Of a stretch of 64,000 nt of DNA, positions 28,302 to 40,561 are shown one piece after another. The notes beneath the pieces were generated by a model. The model was not told where the DNA came from, ran no database searches, and was given only the letters and a program-made list of their open reading frames with translations. Location: contig NZ_CP160797.1 in NCBI RefSeq assembly GCF_040784915.1, positions 3,028,137-3,092,136 of the forward strand, written 5' to 3'. Numbering within the stretch: position 1 is the first letter of the stretch; each line of letters opens with the position of its first letter. This DNA comes from Bacillus vallismortis. Its GTDB lineage: Bacteria > Bacillota > Bacilli > Bacillales > Bacillaceae. A program made the translations under genes and the position numbers.

Positions 28302-29936
28302 TCAGCCGGCATGTCTGCCTTTCTTTAAGAACCCGGGCAAACGGCGGCCTAATATTTTCTGCAAAAATCCTATTCGGTATCCGCAATACAGGTAGACAGC
28401 TCCGCCAATAGCGGCCGCAATGACTACAACGATCGCAGCTTGCACTTGACCATCCTGGTAGGAAATAAAGAAGCTTAGTACCCACTGTACGATTTTCACA
28501 GCTATCCCCATAATGGCTGACAAGACCAGCATCAAAACAGTCCGTTTGACTAATATCTTATACGAATAGCCCGCGTGGCGTTTGATCATGATAAATCCGT
28601 ATAAAAGCGACGCGCTATATCCAAGCGCCGTCGCTAAAATCGCGCCGTCAGCCTGCATCAGCTTGATCAGCGGAACATTCAGCACAAGTTTGATCACGAC
28701 GCCGATCACAAGGCTGACAACCGCAAATTTTTGTTTATTGATGCCCTGCAGAATGGCTGCGTTGACCGTAAATAAAGAGAACAAAATCGCGACTGGCGAA
28801 TACCAAAGCAGAATATTCGCCCCCAAATCAGGAAGAAGGCTCTCTGATCCGTAAAAGAACGTATATGTCGGTCCCGCCAATACTGAAATCCCGACAACTG
28901 CCGGAATAATTAAAAACAGGATCGTCTGCATCGTTTGATTAATCTGCTGATTCAACAGCTTATAGTTTCCGCTAGTAAACGATTCAGTAATCGTTGGAAT
29001 TAATGTCAATCCAAAAGCTGTTGCAAGGGAGACCGGAATCATCACGAGCTTCTGCACATACAAGGTAAGAATCGCCATCATGTCCTGGCTGATGGCTTGA
29101 TGGCCGGCTTCGATCATCGCTTTGTTAAACGTATTTGTATCAATATAGTTATACAAAGGGATGGCTAGTCCGACAAAAACGTACGGAGCGGCATAGCTGA
29201 ACAGCTCGAGAAACATTTTCTTGTAGCTTAAGTTTGCTGTCGGCCCCGTATTCGGCATCATCGCCAGTAGGCTGCCCTTCCGTTTATTCCAATAAATATA
29301 CAGTACGATCAGTCCTCCGAAGGCGCCGATCAGCGCTGCGAAGGTCGCATAACCTACAGCGATCACAAGGCCGCCGTTCAAAACCTTCAAGATCAAGAAT
29401 GTCGCACTCAATAAAAAGATGATGCGGACAATCTGTTCAACAACTTGGGAAACAGCCGTCGGCCCCATCATTTGGTGCCCTTGAAAGAATCCGCGGACAA
29501 GGCTCATAATCGGCACGACCAAAAGCGCTAAGCTGACCATGCGGATGACATAAACGACATGATCAATTGTCAGGCCGTTATTATCCTTGCCTCCCAGCGA
29601 TATTTCCGCAAAAAACGGAGCTGATAAATACAGAATGAAAAAGGCAATCATACCGGTGACAAGCATAATCGACATACCCGCCTTAAGCATTTTTCTGCTT
29701 GTTTCATAGTCCCCTTTGGAATTATATTTGGAAACAAATTTAGAAACGGCGGCTGGAAAGCCCATCGTGGCAATATTCAAAAATAATGTGTATTGGTTGT
29801 ATCCATATTGAAACAATGCACCGCCTGTCGCCCCGACCATAATGCTGAAAGGAATTAAATAGACCATTCCAAGAATCCGCGATATATATGTACCGAGCGT
29901 TAACACAAACGTGCCTCTTAACAGTTTGCTTGACAT
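28302..29936 (-). CDS. murJ: Lipid II flippase MurJ (YtgP)
   Basis: A 544-aa polytopic membrane protein of the MOP (MurJ/PST) exporter superfamily, with about 14 hydrophobic segments. In B. subtilis this protein (YtgP) is one of two lipid II flippases, the other being Amj. It moves the peptidoglycan precursor across the membrane. N-terminal LLRGTFVLTLGTYISRILGMVYLIPFSIMVG is typical of the Firmicute branch, as is the FPAAVSKFVSKYN segment. The ATG at 29936 has only a modest ribosome site (GATGAAGAAAC). It lies upstream of ytzG on the same strand and is divergent from ytfP. Confidence 0.93.
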   Translation of the reverse strand: MSSKLLRGTFVLTLGTYISRILGMVYLIPFSIMVGATGGALFQYGYNQYTLFLNIATMGFPAAVSKFVSKYNSKGDYETSRKMLKAGMSIMLVTGMIAFFILYLSAPFFAEISLGGKDNNGLTIDHVVYVIRMVSLALLVVPIMSLVRGFFQGHQMMGPTAVSQVVEQIVRIIFLLSATFLILKVLNGGLVIAVGYATFAALIGAFGGLIVLYIYWNKRKGSLLAMMPNTGPTANLSYKKMFLELFSYAAPYVFVGLAIPLYNYIDTNTFNKAMIEAGHQAISQDMMAILTLYVQKLVMIPVSLATAFGLTLIPTITESFTSGNYKLLNQQINQTMQTILFLIIPAVVGISVLAGPTYTFFYGSESLLPDLGANILLWYSPVAILFSLFTVNAAILQGINKQKFAVVSLVIGVVIKLVLNVPLIKLMQADGAILATALGYSASLLYGFIMIKRHAGYSYKILVKRTVLMLVLSAIMGIAVKIVQWVLSFFISYQDGQVQAAIVVVIAAAIGGAVYLYCGYRIGFLQKILGRRLPGFLKKGRHAG

Positions 29937-30141
29937 GTTTCTTCATCACCATTTTCTACGAAGATTCAACTTTTCTATTTTACCACAACTGGGCATTTAG
30001 ACGGTAATAAATACAAAAGCAATCTTGTGAACGATTCAGGTTCGCGGCAAAAGACGTTTAAGGAGAGGCTTTCTTTCGCTATAATAGTACTGCGGGCGGG
30101 GTGTCCGCAGACGAAACAGAAAAAGAAAGTTGATGATAAAG

Positions 30142-31404
30142 ATGAAACAGTATGACGTTATCGTAATCGGCGGAGGCCCTTCAGGTTTGATGGCCGCAAT
30201 TGCAGCAGGAGAACAGGGCGCTGATGTTTTGCTGATAGATAAAGGAAATAAGCTAGGCCGGAAACTCGCGATTTCCGGGGGCGGCCGCTGCAATGTGACG
30301 AACCGCCTTCCTGTGGAAGAAATTATTAAGCACATTCCAGGCAACGGCCGTTTTTTATACAGCGCGTTTTCTGAATTTAATAATGAAGACATTATCAAGT
30401 TTTTTGAAAATCTCGGCATTCAATTGAAGGAAGAGGATCACGGCCGGATGTTTCCTGTGACAGACAAAGCGCAAAGTGTCGTCGACGCGCTGCTAAACAG
30501 GCTGAAACAGCTGCGCGTAACCATCCGAACGAACGAGAAAATTAAATCTGTCATCTATGAAGATGGACAGACAGCAGGGATTGTGACGAATAACGGCGAA
30601 ATGATCCATAGCCAGGCAGTCATTATCGCTGTCGGCGGTAAAAGTGTGCCTCATACCGGAAGCACGGGAGACGGCTATGAATGGGCTGAAGCTGCAGGCC
30701 ATACGATTACAGAGCTGTTCCCGACAGAGGTTCCCGTCACATCTTCCGAACCGTTCATTAAGCAAAAAACACTTCAGGGATTATCACTTAGAGATGTTGC
30801 CGTCAGTGTGTTAAATAAAAAAGGCAAACCGGTCATCACACATAAAATGGACATGCTGTTTACCCATTTCGGCCTCTCAGGACCGGCCATTCTCAGATGC
30901 AGCCAATTTGTCGTGAAAGAGCTGAAAAAACAGCCGCAAGTGCCGATCAAAATTGATCTGTATCCTGATATCAATGAAGAAACGTTATTCCAAAAGATGT
31001 ATAAAGAACTGAAGGAAGCACCGAAAAAAACCGTTAAAAACGTGCTGAAGCCTTGGATGCAGGAGCGCTATCTTCTATTCTTGCTCGAAAAAAACGGCAT
31101 CTCTCCGAACGTATCGTTTTCCGAGCTGCCAAAGGAGCCTTTCAGACAATTTGTAAAGGACTGCAAGCAGTTTACCGTACTTGCAAACGGCACACTGTCT
31201 CTTGATAAGGCATTCGTCACAGGCGGCGGGGTATCTGTAAAAGAAATTGACCCGAAAAAGATGGCTTCTAAAAAAATGGAGGGGCTGTATTTGTGCGGTG
31301 AAATTCTGGACATCCACGGCTACACAGGGGGATACAATATTACCTCCGCCCTTATCACAGGAAGGCTTGCGGGGCTCAATGCCGGTCGCTTCGCCCGCTC
31401 TTGA
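30142..31404 (+). CDS. ytfP: HI0933-family flavoprotein YtfP
   Basis: A 420-aa NAD(P)/FAD-dependent oxidoreductase of the HI0933 family. The N-terminal FAD-binding motif [16 protein letters not shown] is followed by the family signature [18 protein letters not shown]. The C-terminal FAD loop is [19 protein letters not shown]. No signal peptide is present. The substrate is unknown; related proteins have been tied to tRNA or cofactor reduction, but I do not assign one. The fifth in-frame codon, an ATG at 30142, gives the usual length. An ATG at 30130 is also possible. It is divergent from murJ and upstream of opuD. Confidence 0.9.
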   Translation: MKQYDVIVIGGGPSGLMAAIAAGEQGADVLLIDKGNKLGRKLAISGGGRCNVTNRLPVEEIIKHIPGNGRFLYSAFSEFNNEDIIKFFENLGIQLKEEDHGRMFPVTDKAQSVVDALLNRLKQLRVTIRTNEKIKSVIYEDGQTAGIVTNNGEMIHSQAVIIAVGGKSVPHTGSTGDGYEWAEAAGHTITELFPTEVPVTSSEPFIKQKTLQGLSLRDVAVSVLNKKGKPVITHKMDMLFTHFGLSGPAILRCSQFVVKELKKQPQVPIKIDLYPDINEETLFQKMYKELKEAPKKTVKNVLKPWMQERYLLFLLEKNGISPNVSFSELPKEPFRQFVKDCKQFTVLANGTLSLDKAFVTGGGVSVKEIDPKKMASKKMEGLYLCGEILDIHGYTGGYNITSALITGRLAGLNAGRFARS

Positions 31405-31475
31405 CCAGACCTTTCATTTTTTTACAAAACGCTGAACATTTGAAAATTCTCCGCATTCATGGTACGGTGAGACTT

Positions 31476-31502
31476 GTTTTGTTTCACCTGATTGCGGGGT
31501 AA
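31476..31502 (+). promoter_or_regulatory. Possible sigma-B-like promoter of opuD
   Basis: GTTTTG and GGGTAA are separated by 15 nt, about 95 nt before opuD. The spacing is 1 nt longer than usual and the -35 element is imperfect, so it is tentative. Stress control of an osmoprotectant transporter would make sense. Confidence 0.35.
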
Positions 31503-31594
31503 TTTTAAGAGAGGAATGATTTGCCATCGTACGACCATACTAAGCCTGCGAGCAAGATATAGGCGTACACAAAAAATTTAGAGGGTGAGAATAT

Positions 31595-33127
31595 TTGAAA
31601 AATATATCTAGTGTATTTTGGATTGTGATTGTGATCACAGCTGCTGCTGTATTGTGGGGCGTTGTGTCTCCTGACAGCCTGCAAAACGTAACCCAATCCG
31701 CGCAAGCTTTTATCACCAATTCGTTTGGCTGGTATTATCTTTTAGTTGTGTCATTATTTGTCGGGTTCTGTCTGTTTTTGATTTTCAGCCCGATCGGAAA
31801 AATTAAACTCGGTAAGCCCGATGAAAAACCGGAATTCGGGTTATTATCATGGTTTGCCATGCTGTTCAGCGCAGGCATGGGAATCGGCTTAGTATTCTAC
31901 GGTGCGGCTGAACCGATCAGCCATTACGCAATTAGCTCTCCATCAGGTGAAACAGAAACCCCCCAAGCCTTCAGAGATGCGCTCCGTTATACGTTTTTCC
32001 ACTGGGGTCTGCACGCTTGGGCCATCTATGCCGTTGTGGCATTATGCATTGCATATTTCCAATTCCGAAAAGGCGCTCCTGGATTAATCAGCAGCACGCT
32101 GTCACCGATTCTCGGTGATAAAGTAAACGGCCCGATCGGAAAACTGATTGACTGTATCGCTGTTTTTGCCACAGTCGCCGGGGTAGCGACAAGCCTTGGT
32201 ATCGGGGCAACTCAAATCAACGGCGGATTGAATTACTTATTTGGTATACCAAATAACTTTCTCGTTCAATTTATTTTGATCGCTGTTGTTACGATCCTTT
32301 TCTTGGTTTCTTCGTGGTCCGGACTCGGAAAAGGCATTAAGTATTTGAGCAACACCAACATGGTATTAGCTGGACTGTTAATGCTGTTTGTGCTGTTTGC
32401 CGGGCCTACCGTATTGATTATGAACTCTTTTACAGATTCTATCGGACAGTATATACAAAACATCGTGCAAATGAGCTTTAGACTGACGCCGTACGATCCT
32501 GAGAAACGTGAATGGATTAACGGCTGGACGATTTTCTATTGGGCATGGTGGATTTCCTGGTCTCCATTTGTGGGCATTTTCATCGCCCGGGTATCCAGAG
32601 GACGGACGATCCGTGAATTTTTAATTGGTGTCTTGGTAACACCATGTATTCTCGCGTTCCTATGGTTCTCTATCTTTGGCGTATCGGCTATGGATATTCA
32701 GCAAAAAGGCATCTTCAATGTAGCGAAACTGTCAAGTGAAACGATGCTGTTTGGAACACTCGACCACTATCCGCTGACGATGCTGACATCTATTATGTCA
32801 TTGATCCTGATCGCCGTGTTCTTTATCACGTCTGCCGACTCCGCAACATTTGTGCTCGGTATGCAGACGACATACGGTTCATTGAACCCGGCCAATTCAG
32901 TAAAATTCAGCTGGGGCATCATTCAATCTGCCATGGCTGCTGTCCTCCTTTATTCCGGCGGACTTTCCGCTTTGCAAAACACAGCTATACTCGCGGCGCT
33001 GCCGTTTTCTATCGTCATTCTGCTGATGATTGTCGCTCTTTATAAATCATTGGCAAAAGAAAGAAAAGAGATCAGAAAAGCAGAGAAGCTTCAGAAACCG
33101 AGAAGCCCGAGAGTGAAAAAAGCTTAA
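31595..33127 (+). CDS. opuD: Glycine betaine transporter OpuD (BCCT family)
   Basis: A 510-aa single-component sodium-coupled importer of glycine betaine for osmoprotection. Twelve membrane segments are expected. Visible BCCT motifs are [34 protein letters not shown], the signature [32 protein letters not shown], and [13 protein letters not shown] charged C-terminal tail ([22 protein letters not shown]) fits the osmosensing tails of the family. The start is a TTG following GAGGGTGAG. It is monocistronic, with a strong bidirectional terminator shared with cse60. Confidence 0.95.
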   Translation: MKNISSVFWIVIVITAAAVLWGVVSPDSLQNVTQSAQAFITNSFGWYYLLVVSLFVGFCLFLIFSPIGKIKLGKPDEKPEFGLLSWFAMLFSAGMGIGLVFYGAAEPISHYAISSPSGETETPQAFRDALRYTFFHWGLHAWAIYAVVALCIAYFQFRKGAPGLISSTLSPILGDKVNGPIGKLIDCIAVFATVAGVATSLGIGATQINGGLNYLFGIPNNFLVQFILIAVVTILFLVSSWSGLGKGIKYLSNTNMVLAGLLMLFVLFAGPTVLIMNSFTDSIGQYIQNIVQMSFRLTPYDPEKREWINGWTIFYWAWWISWSPFVGIFIARVSRGRTIREFLIGVLVTPCILAFLWFSIFGVSAMDIQQKGIFNVAKLSSETMLFGTLDHYPLTMLTSIMSLILIAVFFITSADSATFVLGMQTTYGSLNPANSVKFSWGIIQSAMAAVLLYSGGLSALQNTAILAALPFSIVILLMIVALYKSLAKERKEIRKAEKLQKPRSPRVKKA

Positions 33128-33131
33128 TCAC

Positions 33132-33169
33132 AAAAAAGATCTTTCCGCTTGTGCGGGAAGATCTTTTTT
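33132..33169. terminator. Bidirectional terminator opuD / cse60
   Basis: AAAAAGATCTTTCCGC and GCGGGAAGATCTTTTTT form a 15-16 bp stem with a TTGT loop. A run of A precedes it and a run of T follows, so it serves both converging genes. Confidence 0.9.
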
Positions 33170-33350
33170 ATTTGCGATATAGAATAAGGGCGGAAAAACA
33201 GTAAAGCTGCTCGCCGTCTGGGTCGCACGCCGCCGAAACCGTATATTTGATATCAATCAGCTGTTCCTCCGCTATCCCTTTTAAAAACGAATTAATTTCC
33301 GTCTGTAAGTCTTTTTCATGCTCTTCATCAAATACCGCCACCTTCAGCAT
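33168..33350 (-). CDS. cse60: Sporulation protein Cse60 (YteV)
   Basis: A 60-aa acidic protein identical in type to Cse60, a mother-cell sporulation protein made under sigma-E in B. subtilis. The sequence begins MLKVAVFDEEHEKDLQ, a mixed helix/strand pattern without signal or membrane segments. Two cysteines (ACDPDGEQLYC) are near the end. AGGAGAGCGGATAAG precedes the ATG. A sigma-E promoter should lie in the 67-nt gap after yteU. I see only a weak candidate there. Its function is unknown. Confidence 0.9.
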   Translation of the reverse strand: MLKVAVFDEEHEKDLQTEINSFLKGIAEEQLIDIKYTVSAACDPDGEQLYCFSALILYRK

Positions 33351-33417
33351 CTTATCCGCTCTCCTTTCTCTATCAATCTATTCCGCTTGGGACAGCGTTA
33401 TGATAGAGAAATCTTGA

Positions 33418-34083
33418 TTATCTCGTCTCCGGATAAAAAGCCCGTCTATGGCGTTTCTTCTGCGGCTCATCTTCTTGCCGCTCCACTTTGAGGAGCACGG
33501 CATAAACAATTCGCATATGACAGTAGCTGATCAGGCTGACGCTGAAAAAAGGGACAATGCCGGGCAGGTACGCAAGCAAGAAAAAGAGAGCGACAGTCAG
33601 CGCCAGCATGACGAGCGTATATTGCAAATACGCCACACTGAGCAAGAGCGAAAACTTCACATACAGACGTTTTTTCCATTCAAAATGGACAAGCAGCGGA
33701 AACACATAAAAAAGCATGGATACGAACAAAAATCCAAATATCATAATGGCAAAGCGGAGGACATGCAGAAGGAAATGGCTCGGATAAATAAAAGCCAAAT
33801 CGATATAGATGATCAAACCGATGATCACCAATACTGCGCCGATCAGATTTGAACGGAGAAATTCAGCCTTGTATTCTCGCCAAAACGTTTTTAAAACAGG
33901 GACGTTGTCCTGCCCCTGAACCCATTTCCGCATGACAGCGAATAAAGCCGCGGTCGCGGGCATGATGCCGAACAGCCCGAGACCGATCAGCGTAAAAAAC
34001 AGCCAAAGCAAGTTTGTATACGCAAATCTCATGATCCACTCACAAAAGCGCAGCACCCGCCCCATTGAACCATCATGCTCCAC
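33418..34083 (-). CDS. yteU: DUF624 membrane protein YteU
   Basis: A 221-aa protein of the YesL/DUF624 family, with five to six membrane segments (FAYTNLLWLFFTLIGLGLFG, LIGAVLVIIGLIIYIDLAFI, FAIMIFGFLFVSMLFYVFPLLV, LVMLALTVALFFLLAYLPG). Such proteins recur beside Bacillus ABC sugar importers, suggesting an accessory role in uptake, which is unproven. The GTG at 34083 follows AAGGAGG at 7-8 nt. The ATG at 34104 overlaps the yteT stop and has no ribosome site. It is the last gene of the yteP-yteR-yteS-yteT-yteU run. Confidence 0.88.
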   Translation of the reverse strand: MEHDGSMGRVLRFCEWIMRFAYTNLLWLFFTLIGLGLFGIMPATAALFAVMRKWVQGQDNVPVLKTFWREYKAEFLRSNLIGAVLVIIGLIIYIDLAFIYPSHFLLHVLRFAIMIFGFLFVSMLFYVFPLLVHFEWKKRLYVKFSLLLSVAYLQYTLVMLALTVALFFLLAYLPGIVPFFSVSLISYCHMRIVYAVLLKVERQEDEPQKKRHRRAFYPETR

Positions 34084-34103
34084 GGCGGTCCCTCCTTTTC
34101 GCA

Positions 34104-35390
34104 TTATACATTTTGCATCTGAAACAGCCTCTTAATGTTGATCGGCTTCTTTTCGGCAACCGAGCGCCACATCCCCTCACCAACCGCGATGGAGTAGGCT
34201 CCTGCTTCAGCTCCGGCTAAAATGTCATAACGGCGCAGCGGGTCTTTTCCTAAAAAAAGATCCTCAAGCAATAACGGATCACCCCCGCCGTGCCCGCCCT
34301 CGTTTTTGACCACTTGTATCGTCTGCTTTGATTCAAAAAGCGGATAGTATTCAATTGTCTGCTCAGGAAAAGCAAACGGAATTCTGGAAGGCTCGTGAAA
34401 TTCATTTGATTCGATACGCCCTTTTGTGCCATTGATCGTCAGCCGGTAGCCTTCATACGGGGCGGAAAATATGATCGAGTAGCTTAAGAGCGCACCGCCG
34501 TCATATTTGACAGCCGCCACGTACGTATCCTCAATGTCAATCTCCTCGTCAAAAATGCACGCGTCAGGCCTGTACGCTGTATACAAGCTGGACTGGTCTC
34601 CCGCTTGAAGATGATCATCCTTTACAGAGGCTATAGAAGAACGGGAATGCCATCTTGAATAGTATTGACATTTTTCTTTGACACGGCACGTCCCGCAAAA
34701 ACGCCCGTCTTCTTCCGGCAGCGGGTTCCACTCACTGTCCGCCCCATAGTAATTCAAGGCGCCATAAGCAAATACCTCAACCGGTTTTTGCCCGAGCCAC
34801 CAATTGACGAGATCAAAGTGATGTGTTGATTTATGGACAGAAAGACCGCCGGAAAATAGCCTCGACCGGTTCCAGCGTTTAAAATAACTGGCGCCGTGAT
34901 ACGTATCAATATACCAATTCAAATCAACAGAGGTGATCCTGCCTATTTTTCCATCCAGAATCATTTCTTTCATTTTCCGATGAAACGGGCTGTAGCGATA
35001 GTTAAACGCGACGGTGACTTTCCCTTTGCTTTTCGCCTCCGCCTCAAGCACCCGATTCGCATCCCGCACCGTCGTCACCATGGGTTTTTCTGTCATCACA
35101 TCCGTATCCCACTGAAGGCTTCTTAAGATATATGTGACATGTGTGTCATCCCTGCCTGCCACAATGACAATATCAGGCTTTGAAACGTGCATCATCTCAT
35201 CAAAAGTGTCTTCGTTGTACTCCGGCACGTGGGCAAGCTCGGGAAACCTCTTCTTGCAAACGGCAAAACGTTTTGGATCGGCATCCAGCAATCCCGTAAT
35301 CTCATATTGTGTTGAAAACCGCTCCATCAGCGGTTTGATAAACATACTGAGCGCTCTGCTGCTCACTCCGCAAATGACGATGTTCTTCAA
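34104..35390 (-). CDS. yteT: Gfo/Idh/MocA-family oxidoreductase YteT
   Basis: A 428-aa NAD(P)-dependent oxidoreductase. The Rossmann N-terminus is VICGVSSRALSMF and the family motif EKPMVTT (as in the EKP motif) sits near residue 100. SGGLSVHKSTHHFDLVNWWLG contains the catalytic-type H-x-x-H-x-D. An unusual feature is the cysteine group FCGTCRVKEKC near residue 235, which could bind a metal and is found in this subfamily. A role in converting a uronic-acid or rhamnose derivative is likely from context. The start is a TTG at 35390, 8 nt after AGAGG. The GTG at 35399 overlaps the site. Confidence 0.9.
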   Translation of the reverse strand: MKNIVICGVSSRALSMFIKPLMERFSTQYEITGLLDADPKRFAVCKKRFPELAHVPEYNEDTFDEMMHVSKPDIVIVAGRDDTHVTYILRSLQWDTDVMTEKPMVTTVRDANRVLEAEAKSKGKVTVAFNYRYSPFHRKMKEMILDGKIGRITSVDLNWYIDTYHGASYFKRWNRSRLFSGGLSVHKSTHHFDLVNWWLGQKPVEVFAYGALNYYGADSEWNPLPEEDGRFCGTCRVKEKCQYYSRWHSRSSIASVKDDHLQAGDQSSLYTAYRPDACIFDEEIDIEDTYVAAVKYDGGALLSYSIIFSAPYEGYRLTINGTKGRIESNEFHEPSRIPFAFPEQTIEYYPLFESKQTIQVVKNEGGHGGGDPLLLEDLFLGKDPLRRYDILAGAEAGAYSIAVGEGMWRSVAEKKPINIKRLFQMQNV

Positions 35391-35401
35391 TGTCCTCACC
35401 T

Positions 35402-37996
<2,595 letters not shown>

Positions 37997-38224
37997 CTTT
38001 TCCAAGCCTCCTTTCACGGGTTCTTGCATTCACTGTAGCGCAGCAGGCAAAAGTCCGTCTACAATCATATGATCACATCCTGTCTTATCCCTTTATGATC
38101 AAGGATTCAGCCGTTCCATCTGAAAAAAAGACACCAATATTAGAAAATGATTATTGACAATATCTATCAATCTTTGGATTAATTGTATTAAGGTGAAAGC
38201 CGATGTTATGAAATGGGGGGTTTT

Positions 38225-40528
38225 ATGAAAAGAAGCCAATACAAGTTTTATTACAAACTGATCACGTTTTTCTGTCTGCTCAGCACCATTCCGGTCATTC
38301 TGGTCGGATTGTTTTCGTACGAGCACTCGCAGAAAACGGCTATCTCCAACGTTTCGGAGGAAAAACTCGACACACTCCAGCAGACCCAGCAAAGCATCGA
38401 GCATATATTAAAAACCGTCGATCACTCTTTAACCCACTATGTGAGTTCGCTGCCTCTCCTTCGCACACTGTCCAAGCCTTTGCACTCTGATCAATTTCAA
38501 ATCTATAACCAAGTGAACCAAGAGCTCAACTACCTGCAAAGCTTCGATACCGACCTGTCCAACATGACGCTAGTCAGCTATATGAAACAATGGTACATGA
38601 ACAATTCCGGCTTGTACCGTTTGAATACAGACTCTCTTCATGAAGCAGCCGCAGCATACACAACACACAAAGCGAGCCGCTCGTATTGGGCGCTTGAAGA
38701 AAACAATCATTTAATTTCGACAAAGGAAGGGACCTCAGAAAACTGCCGCTACAATATCAATTTAATTAAACAGCTTCCTCTGAACAGCACAAATACAAAG
38801 GGATTGGCCGCCGCAAGCATCCCGAGCTGTTCGCTTGTCAAAAACATGCCCGACTATTCAAATGCCAATAACCTGTTTATCATTAATGAAAAAGGCCGCA
38901 TCATCCTGCATAACAACATGTCTGACATCGGTGAATCTCTTCAGAACGACGACTTTGTCCAAAAAATGCTGGCGCAGACCGCCAAAAGCGGGCAGTTTGA
39001 AACCGTTATTGACCGGATTCATTATAAAGTCACCTATCAAAGATCCGACTATAACACATGGACTTATTTCTCTCTCGTTTCCTTGCCTGAACTAAAAAAA
39101 GAAGCCAAGTCAATCGGCTGGATCACTTTTACGGTATGCTTCATTTTGTTAACGCTTTCATTATTGTTCTCTTGGCTCGGCTCCCGCCATTTTTATAAGC
39201 CGATCAGGGTGCTTTACGAATCATTCGTTAGGCATGGTGCCATACCAGAAAAACAGCCGCCTCAAAATGAATTTGAATTAATTGAACGGAGCTTTAAGCA
39301 GCTGAAGGACAGAAATGACGACCTTGAAGAAACGATGAAACAGCAGGCCACTCATCTGCAGCAATATTTTATGGTCAGGCTCATGCTTGGAAAACTGACG
39401 GATGAGGAGGTCAATAACCGTTTTGAAAGCCTTGGTTTAGAGCAAAATTGGCGGAATCTTGCCCTGCTCGTGCTTCAAATTGATTCGCTGAATCATACGC
39501 CTTATGAGAAAAAAGATATGGATCTGCTTTTGTTTGCCGTCAACAGCATGATTGAGCGAAACATCCCGTCGGACAAACATCTCGCACCCGCTGTCGTTGA
39601 CAAACAGCAGGCAACGATTTTGATCAATCAGAACGGGACAAAGGAAGCATTCATGGCTGAGCTGAATGAGACTGCAAGGATGATACAGGATAAGGCGGAA
39701 GCGGAGCTGCAACTGTCTGTCAGCATCGGCATCAGCCAGCCGTTTGATGCGCTGATAAACGCGAAAACAGCCTATGCAGAAGGATCAGAAGCGTTGAAAT
39801 ACCGGCTCAAAGCGGAAAACAAATCAATTATCTTTTACGAAGACCTTGACCAGAAAAAAACCTTCAACACCCATTTTCCAAAACAGCTTCAGCATGAGCT
39901 GTTTGATGCCATAAAAGAGGGGGACAAGGAGAAAGCGGACATATGCCTGCACGCAATTTTGCAATCGATCTTCACCCAAAACACCAATCCGTACCAATTC
40001 CAAATCGCAATCGCCCGCTTTTTGAACCATGTGATTGAACTAATGCATGTACTCGGGATCGAATTGTTTGAGTTTGAAGAAAATAAAATGCTGTACGATC
40101 AAATTTTCGAGCTGAAAACGTTCGAGGATACCGAAAACTGGCTCAAGAATGAGTTCATTGATCCGATGACAGACAAAGTGAACGCCCGCACGGATGCCCA
40201 GTACAAAAACATTTCCGACAATATCATTCATATCATCCACCATGAGTTTGAATCCGATTTGACATTGGATGAAATCGCCCGCAGGCTGCATTACAACCCA
40301 AACTATTTAAGCAGCATATTCAAAAAAGAAATGGGTATTTCATTCAGCGATTATGTCTCCGGCTACCGCCACCATATGGCGAAAAGCTGGCTTGCCGAAA
40401 CCGACATGGCGGTAAAAGACATTGCCGAAAAACTAAAATACAAAAACTCGCAAAATTTTATCAGGTCATTTAAAAAGCTGGAGGGGATTACACCGGGAAA
40501 CTACCGCCAGCAAAAAAGAAGCATGTAA
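38225..40528 (+). CDS. ytdP: Membrane-anchored AraC-family regulator YtdP
   Basis: A 767-aa regulator with an N-terminal membrane helix (FYYKLITFFCLLSTIPVILVGLF), a large extracytoplasmic sensor part, a second helix (IGWITFTVCFILLTLSLLFSW, near residue 295), a cytoplasmic linker, and two AraC helix-turn-helix motifs at the C-terminus (LTLDEIARRLHYNPNYLSSIFKKEMG and VKDIAEKLKYKNSQNFIRSFKKLEG). Proteins of this design sense extracellular sugars or a partner binding protein and activate nearby importers. By position it probably controls yteP-yteU and ytcP-ytcQ. The ATG at 38225 follows GGGGGG. The ATG at 38213 is part of the same leader. Confidence 0.92.
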   Translation: MKRSQYKFYYKLITFFCLLSTIPVILVGLFSYEHSQKTAISNVSEEKLDTLQQTQQSIEHILKTVDHSLTHYVSSLPLLRTLSKPLHSDQFQIYNQVNQELNYLQSFDTDLSNMTLVSYMKQWYMNNSGLYRLNTDSLHEAAAAYTTHKASRSYWALEENNHLISTKEGTSENCRYNINLIKQLPLNSTNTKGLAAASIPSCSLVKNMPDYSNANNLFIINEKGRIILHNNMSDIGESLQNDDFVQKMLAQTAKSGQFETVIDRIHYKVTYQRSDYNTWTYFSLVSLPELKKEAKSIGWITFTVCFILLTLSLLFSWLGSRHFYKPIRVLYESFVRHGAIPEKQPPQNEFELIERSFKQLKDRNDDLEETMKQQATHLQQYFMVRLMLGKLTDEEVNNRFESLGLEQNWRNLALLVLQIDSLNHTPYEKKDMDLLLFAVNSMIERNIPSDKHLAPAVVDKQQATILINQNGTKEAFMAELNETARMIQDKAEAELQLSVSIGISQPFDALINAKTAYAEGSEALKYRLKAENKSIIFYEDLDQKKTFNTHFPKQLQHELFDAIKEGDKEKADICLHAILQSIFTQNTNPYQFQIAIARFLNHVIELMHVLGIELFEFEENKMLYDQIFELKTFEDTENWLKNEFIDPMTDKVNARTDAQYKNISDNIIHIIHHEFESDLTLDEIARRLHYNPNYLSSIFKKEMGISFSDYVSGYRHHMAKSWLAETDMAVKDIAEKLKYKNSQNFIRSFKKLEGITPGNYRQQKRSM

Positions 40529-40555
40529 AAAACCCAAAACCGTGTTTTGGGTTTT
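40529..40555. terminator. Terminator between ytdP and ytcQ
   Basis: AAAACCCAAAAC and GTTTTGGGTTTT form a 12-bp stem with a 3-nt loop. The longer T run is on the minus strand, for ytcQ. It may also stop ytdP. Confidence 0.82.
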
Positions 40556-40561
40556 CACATG

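Noticed and set aside
33448..33852. 134-codon open frame on the plus strand
   Set aside because: Antisense to yteU. Its Lys, Glu and Gln-rich composition mirrors the hydrophobic codons of the membrane protein.
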